From Spirochaeta sp. (GTDB lineage: Bacteria > Spirochaetota > Spirochaetia > DSM-27196 > SLAA01), in the NCBI GenBank assembly GCA_020201015.1, contig JAIVHN010000204.1:1-8375 (forward strand): a stretch of DNA of 8,375 nucleotides, given 5' to 3'. Each line of letters starts with the position of its first letter. Position 1 is the stretch's first letter. Below the pieces are notes generated by a model, which made no database searches, was not told the origin of the DNA, and saw nothing but the letters and a program-made list of their open reading frames with translations. The translations under genes and the position numbers were made by a program. Below are positions 6,356 to 8,375 of this stretch, one piece after another.

Positions 6356-6974
6356 TCAACAACTGCAACCGGAGCAACGTGTTCACATAAGCTATGAACG
6401 CATTATTGAGCTGGTAGAGTTCGGAAGTAATGTTCTTGACCTTGGGTGCGGGGATGGCGAACTTTTGGTGCGCCTCATGCGTGAGAAACAGATCCGGGGT
6501 CGTGGGGTCGATATTGAAGAATCTATGATTCTCCAGTGTATTAGCAAGGGACTCTCGGTTTTTCAGGGCAACCTTGAGGAGGGGCTCAGGGACTATCCGA
6601 CCGGGAGCTACGACTACGTAATCCTTAATCATACCCTGCAGATGATCCATGATCCGGCAATGTTAATTCAAGAGATGGTCCGAGTCGGCCGGTATGCGGT
6701 GGTGAACTTCCCCAACTTCGCACATATCCTTAACCGCGTTCAGTTGGCGCTTGGTGGCCGAATGCCGGTTAACAGAAACATTCCCTACGAATGGTACAAT
6801 ACTCCGAATATTCATTTTTGTACGCGTAAGGACTTTGTGGAACTCTGCTCGACGCTCGATCTCGAGATAGTACGTAGCATCGACATGACCCGTCGTCACG
6901 TGGCTCCTCCATTTTTGCACAACTGGCTCTCGACCGAAACGTGTTTCGTCCTCAAAAACACCCCTCGGAAGTGA
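6342..6974 (+). CDS. metW: MetW, methyltransferase-fold partner of MetX
   Basis: A 210-residue protein with the Rossmann-type S-adenosylmethionine site VLDLGCGDGELL (31-42), the acidic strand end GRGVDIEE (53-60), and the MetW blocks LNHTLQMIHDPAMLIQEMVRVG (95-116), NFPNFAHILNRVQLALGGRMPV (122-143) and WYNTPNIHFCT (151-161). Length and motifs are standard for MetW, which in several bacteria is required with MetX for homoserine acylation although no methyl transfer has been clearly assigned to it. The ATG at 6342 lies inside the metX reading frame (14-base overlap), with AGGA seven bases upstream; ATG 6348 is a possible second start. Overlap and order imply co-transcription and coupled translation with metX. 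The 3' end overlaps the convergent neighbour by 23 bases. Confidence 0.94.
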   Translation: MSMTDQQLQPEQRVHISYERIIELVEFGSNVLDLGCGDGELLVRLMREKQIRGRGVDIEESMILQCISKGLSVFQGNLEEGLRDYPTGSYDYVILNHTLQMIHDPAMLIQEMVRVGRYAVVNFPNFAHILNRVQLALGGRMPVNRNIPYEWYNTPNIHFCTRKDFVELCSTLDLEIVRSIDMTRRHVAPPFLHNWLSTETCFVLKNTPRK

Positions 6975-7413
6975 GGTTCTCCAGCTCCAGTCGACTACGA
7001 ACGAGCCAAAGGTGCTTTTCCTGATCGGCCGCAAGCCGCCTGAAGATATCACGATGCTCCGTACTCAGAATGACTTGAACCAAGGTCTCATAAAATGATT
7101 GGAGCATGGCCTCAAAATGCAGGATCATGCACAGAAAATCACGGTACTCCATAGCTGCGTCAAAGCTACGCTCAACCACGTACTCACTCATATCCAGAGC
7201 CTTCACGCGAGCTTCATCTACATCAACATCCCCAACACGCTCATCTAAGAATCGAACGAGAACCTTTGTGTGCGTCTCTATTCCTGTACGAAGAGCCCGC
7301 AACAGTTGCATAAGTCCGAAATGATCGGTAATCTCGGAATAGATCTCGTACACTTCGGCATTTTGTTCTTCGAGTTGTTTGGCGGTTTCGACGAGCTTTA
7401 AGAAATCGGACAT
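6952..7413 (-). CDS. Small helical protein, ferritin/rubrerythrin-like, iron ligands degenerate
   Basis: A 153-residue, almost fully helical, acidic cytoplasmic protein with four amphipathic segments, about residues 3-30, 34-60, 84-117 and 118-146. The pattern AKQLEEQNAEVYEIYSEI at the start, HFEAMLQSFYE (99-109) and LAADQEKHLWLV (127-138) recall ferritin-like four-helix bundles. However, the two ExxH iron motifs are not standard: helix two has E46-T-H48, and helix four has Q131-E-K-H134 with Gln where Glu is expected. It may bind metal differently or have become structural. A Spirochaetes-specific helical family is the alternative. ATG 7413 is chosen because AGGAGG (7423-7418) lies four bases upstream; the in-frame GTG/ATG codons before it are within or beyond that site. 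The gene is divergent from infC and convergent with metW. Confidence 0.6.
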   Translation of the reverse strand: MSDFLKLVETAKQLEEQNAEVYEIYSEITDHFGLMQLLRALRTGIETHTKVLVRFLDERVGDVDVDEARVKALDMSEYVVERSFDAAMEYRDFLCMILHFEAMLQSFYETLVQVILSTEHRDIFRRLAADQEKHLWLVRSRLELENLTSEGCF

Positions 7414-7458
7414 GATACCTCCTACCATGTTTGGGAGGGACGTTGGTCGCGGAGCCGT

Positions 7459-7487
7459 TTGACTCTTTTTATGTCGAGTGCTATGGT
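7459..7487 (+). promoter_or_regulatory. Extended -10 promoter of the infC-rpmI-rplT operon
   Basis: TTGACT (7459-7464, five of six) is followed by 17 bases and TATGGT (7482-7487, four of six) with a TG one base upstream of it (TGC-TATGGT), the extended -10 pattern. The predicted start near 7494 leaves a leader of about 40 bases, too short for the large L20-responsive leaders known upstream of infC in some Firmicutes. Confidence 0.6.
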
Positions 7488-7532
7488 ATACGATCTATAC
7501 AGGATTTTGCAAGGTGACACTAAGGAGGCACA

Positions 7533-8051
7533 TTGGCCGCTAAGGAACTGCGAATCAATCAGATGATCCGCGTACGAGAAGTTAGGCTCATCGGAGACGA
7601 CGGTGATCAACAGGGCATTCTCCCAACCGCTGAGGCGTTAAAGATGGCGGAAGAGCAAGGTTTAGACTTGGTCGAGGTAGCTCCCAACTCAAGCCCTCCT
7701 GTTTGTAAAATCATCGACTATGGGAAATACAAGTTCGAACTTGAGAAAAAGAACCGCGAGGTAAAGCGCAAACAGAAGCTTGTTAAGCTCAAAGAAATCC
7801 GCATGCAACCCAAGATCGAGGATCACGATCTGCAGTTCAAGACCAAACACATCAAGGACTTTCTTGATGAAGGAAATAAGGTTAAGGTGACAATTCGGTT
7901 CCGAGGACGCGAGCTTGCACACACCGACCGTGGACGTGTGTTGCTAAACAAAATCATTGAGCTGCTCGGTGAGGGATACCACATCGACAAAGCGCCAGCT
8001 ATGGAAGGTCGTTTTATGTCAATGATTGTTGGGCCAAATACAAAGAAGTAG
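7533..8051 (+). CDS. infC: Translation initiation factor IF-3
   Basis: IF3 binds the 30S subunit, blocks premature 50S joining and checks the start codon and initiator tRNA. The 172-residue protein is of normal length, with the N-domain (about 7-75: RINQMIRVREVRLIG, then DLVEVAPNSSPPVCKIIDYGKYKFE), a lysine-rich linker (76-88), and the C-domain (about 88-170: KEIRMQPKIEDHDLQFK, VTIRFRGRELAHTDRG, PAMEGRFMSMIVGP). The start is TTG 7533, with AAGGAGG (7522-7528) four bases upstream; no ATG fits. Non-AUG starts are common in infC and allow IF3 to control its own synthesis where the codon is AUU; whether TTG does so here is open. Order infC-rpmI-rplT is the usual operon. Confidence 0.97.
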   Translation: MAAKELRINQMIRVREVRLIGDDGDQQGILPTAEALKMAEEQGLDLVEVAPNSSPPVCKIIDYGKYKFELEKKNREVKRKQKLVKLKEIRMQPKIEDHDLQFKTKHIKDFLDEGNKVKVTIRFRGRELAHTDRGRVLLNKIIELLGEGYHIDKAPAMEGRFMSMIVGPNTKK

Positions 8052-8111
8052 CACGCCCTTGCATAAAAAAAGTGCACACAGAATACTATTTAGGGTGAGG
8101 AGAATAAGTTT

Positions 8112-8309
8112 ATGCCAAAAATGAAAACACGAAGAAGCGCGGCAAAGCGCTATTCGGTCACCGGAAGTGGGAAGGTCAAGTATAAGAAACAGGGTTTGCG
8201 ACACATCCTTACCAAGAAAAGCACCAAGCGGAAAAGAAGCCTACGCAAAAGTGCCTTCCTAAGCGACCCCGAACAGAAGCGGGCAAAACTGCTCCTTCCT
8301 TACGGCTAA
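8112..8309 (+). CDS. rpmI: Large ribosomal subunit protein L35
   Basis: A 65-residue very basic protein, normal length for bL35, with the family pattern MPKMKTRRSAAKRYSVTGSG at the start, then KQGLRHILTKKSTKRKRSLRK. It is part of the 50S subunit. GAGGAGA ends nine bases before the ATG. It lies 60 bases after infC and 45 bases before rplT on the same strand with no terminator between, so it is transcribed with both. Confidence 0.97.
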   Translation: MPKMKTRRSAAKRYSVTGSGKVKYKKQGLRHILTKKSTKRKRSLRKSAFLSDPEQKRAKLLLPYG

Positions 8310-8354
8310 GCATCTTCCATTACGCAGAACACTCGAGTTTGAAGGAGAATTATT

Positions 8355-8375
8355 ATGCCTCGCGCAGTTGATGGG
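8355..8375 (+). CDS. rplT: Large ribosomal subunit protein L20, first seven codons only
   Basis: ATG at 8355, with AAGGAG seven bases upstream, opens MPRAVDG before the window ends. MPR at the N-terminus and the position after rpmI match rplT, which always follows rpmI in this operon. The identification rests mostly on context because only seven residues are visible. Confidence 0.85.

Noticed and set aside
6955..6976. Small hairpin CCTC/GAGG followed by a U-run on the minus strand, possible terminator for the ferritin-like gene
   Set aside because: The stem is only four pairs and sits inside the metW coding end; too weak to call.
7487..7501. Inverted repeat GTATA/TATAC between infC and the divergent gene
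   Set aside because: Only five pairs with a five-base centre in an AT-rich promoter region; expected by chance.
8052..8111. Possible attenuator between infC and rpmI (TGCA arms flanking an A-run)
   Set aside because: Four-pair arms only and the A-run is on the wrong side for termination; it reads as ordinary spacer with the rpmI ribosome site.

Overview
The window looks like chromosomal DNA from a free-living spirochaete. The strongest pointer is a tandem pair of FlaA-type flagellar filament outer-layer (sheath) proteins, a family typical of spirochaetes. The remaining genes are housekeeping or biosynthetic: a TatD nuclease, MetX-MetW, and infC-rpmI-rplT. I see no tRNA or rRNA genes, CRISPR array, transposon or phage gene. 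No part of the window looks recently acquired.

Layout, left to right. (1) Positions 1-880, minus strand: the N-terminal 293 residues of an exported alpha/beta-hydrolase, cut by the window edge. Its 5' end overlaps that of the divergent tatD. (2) 871-1695, plus strand: TatD-family metal-dependent hydrolase. (3) 1748-3408, minus strand: a compact flaA unit. It has a perfect-consensus sigma70 promoter (TTGACA-17-TATAAT), an inverted repeat over the -35 box, two flaA genes joined by a one-base TAGTG stop/start overlap, and an intrinsic terminator. (4) 3534-5132, minus strand: a two-gene operon of unknown function, a multi-pass membrane protein followed by a lipoprotein. (5) 5201-6974, plus strand: metX and metW with overlapping reading frames, covering the homoserine-acylation step of methionine synthesis. 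(6) 6952-7413, minus strand: a small helical protein resembling the ferritin/rubrerythrin fold but lacking the standard iron motifs. Its 3' end overlaps that of metW. (7) 7459-8375, plus strand: an extended -10 promoter, then infC (TTG start), rpmI and the first seven codons of rplT, the classical translation operon.

Gene functions fall into separate modules: motility, methionine synthesis, translation, and two poorly understood envelope loci. The least understood parts are the membrane-protein/lipoprotein pair and the regulatory DNA upstream of flaA, which holds an inverted repeat and a recurring TATCCCTTT word. I found no convincing evidence for a wholly new multi-gene system. The candidates for follow-up are regulatory details and the unknown envelope pair.
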